Positions 63,994 through 64,000 of a stretch of 64,000 nt of DNA are shown piece by piece. The DNA comes from Planctomycetota bacterium (GTDB lineage: Bacteria > Planctomycetota > B15-G4 > JADJEK01), in assembly GCA_016709145.1 (NCBI GenBank), contig JADJEK010000012.1, forward strand, positions 62,001 to 126,000, written 5' to 3'. The notes beneath the pieces are model-generated. The model did not search any database. It saw only the letters and a program-made list of their open reading frames with translations, and was not told the origin of the DNA. Both the position numbers and the translations under genes were made by a program. Numbering within the stretch: the stretch's first letter is position 1; every line of letters begins with the position of its first letter.

Positions 63994-64000
63994 TGTGCGT

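Overview
The window is about 64 kb of very GC-rich bacterial DNA. It carries ECF-type sigma factors (one fused to a large extracytoplasmic region), a Ser/Thr kinase fused to a formylglycine-generating-enzyme-like domain, FG-GAP and carboxypeptidase-regulatory-like (CarboxypepD_reg) surface proteins, and a B12-dependent ribonucleotide reductase. It also has a glyoxylate shunt with a RamB/PrpR-type regulator, and a carbamoyltransferase cluster. This mix points to Planctomycetota, probably one of the GC-rich marine lineages; that placement is inference from gene content, not from a marker gene. No rRNA, tRNA or CRISPR array was found.

Layout. 1-9.8 kb: a family of membrane-anchored or secreted beta-sandwich proteins and a membrane-tethered sigma factor. 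9.8-13.3 kb (minus strand): phospholipid genes plsY-gpsA and a hipBA toxin-antitoxin pair. 13.5-16.4 kb: a VOC protein, a secreted protein and an XRE-type regulator, then a nested-hairpin repeat. 16.9-21.6 kb: an IscA/ErpA-type protein and more beta-sandwich proteins, one broken by a frameshift. 21.6-27.4 kb: an FG-GAP protein, IscS and NrdJ. 27.6-30.1 kb: a sigma/anti-sigma pair diverging from a truncated haemoglobin plus ferredoxin-reductase operon. 30.2-34.0 kb: a secreted orphan, ChrA and a secreted Gly-rich protein. 34.1-38.7 kb: a RamB-like regulator diverging from malate synthase and isocitrate lyase. 38.9-42.5 kb: a small membrane protein, carbamoyltransferase and an SGNH fusion protein. 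42.7-45.5 kb: a methyltransferase, an RRM protein and a DUF3568-like lipoprotein. 45.6-52.9 kb: a tricorn-type protease, a MacB/LolD-like ABC exporter and a Nudix hydrolase. 52.9-58.3 kb: an FG-GAP protein, a sigma factor, a kinase and a putative lipoprotein. 59.0-61.3 kb: a decayed Tn5/IS50-like insertion sequence with intact target duplications. 61.4-64 kb: an exonuclease, an ABC ATPase and a lipoprotein.

Functional themes. (1) Surface and signalling: long extracytoplasmic beta-sandwich proteins sit beside sigma factors and kinases. (2) Acetate/C2 metabolism: aceB and aceA are next to a regulator of the family that controls these genes in actinobacteria. (3) NO/O2 chemistry: glbN and an FeS/FAD/NAD reductase overlap by 4 nt and look like a split flavohaemoglobin. 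(4) Fe-S assembly (iscS, iscA) occurs at two separate sites.

Two genes show signs of indels (a compensated pair near 7.23-7.29 kb and a single one near 18.54 kb). The insertion-sequence transposase changes frame many times although its ends and target duplication are still recognisable.
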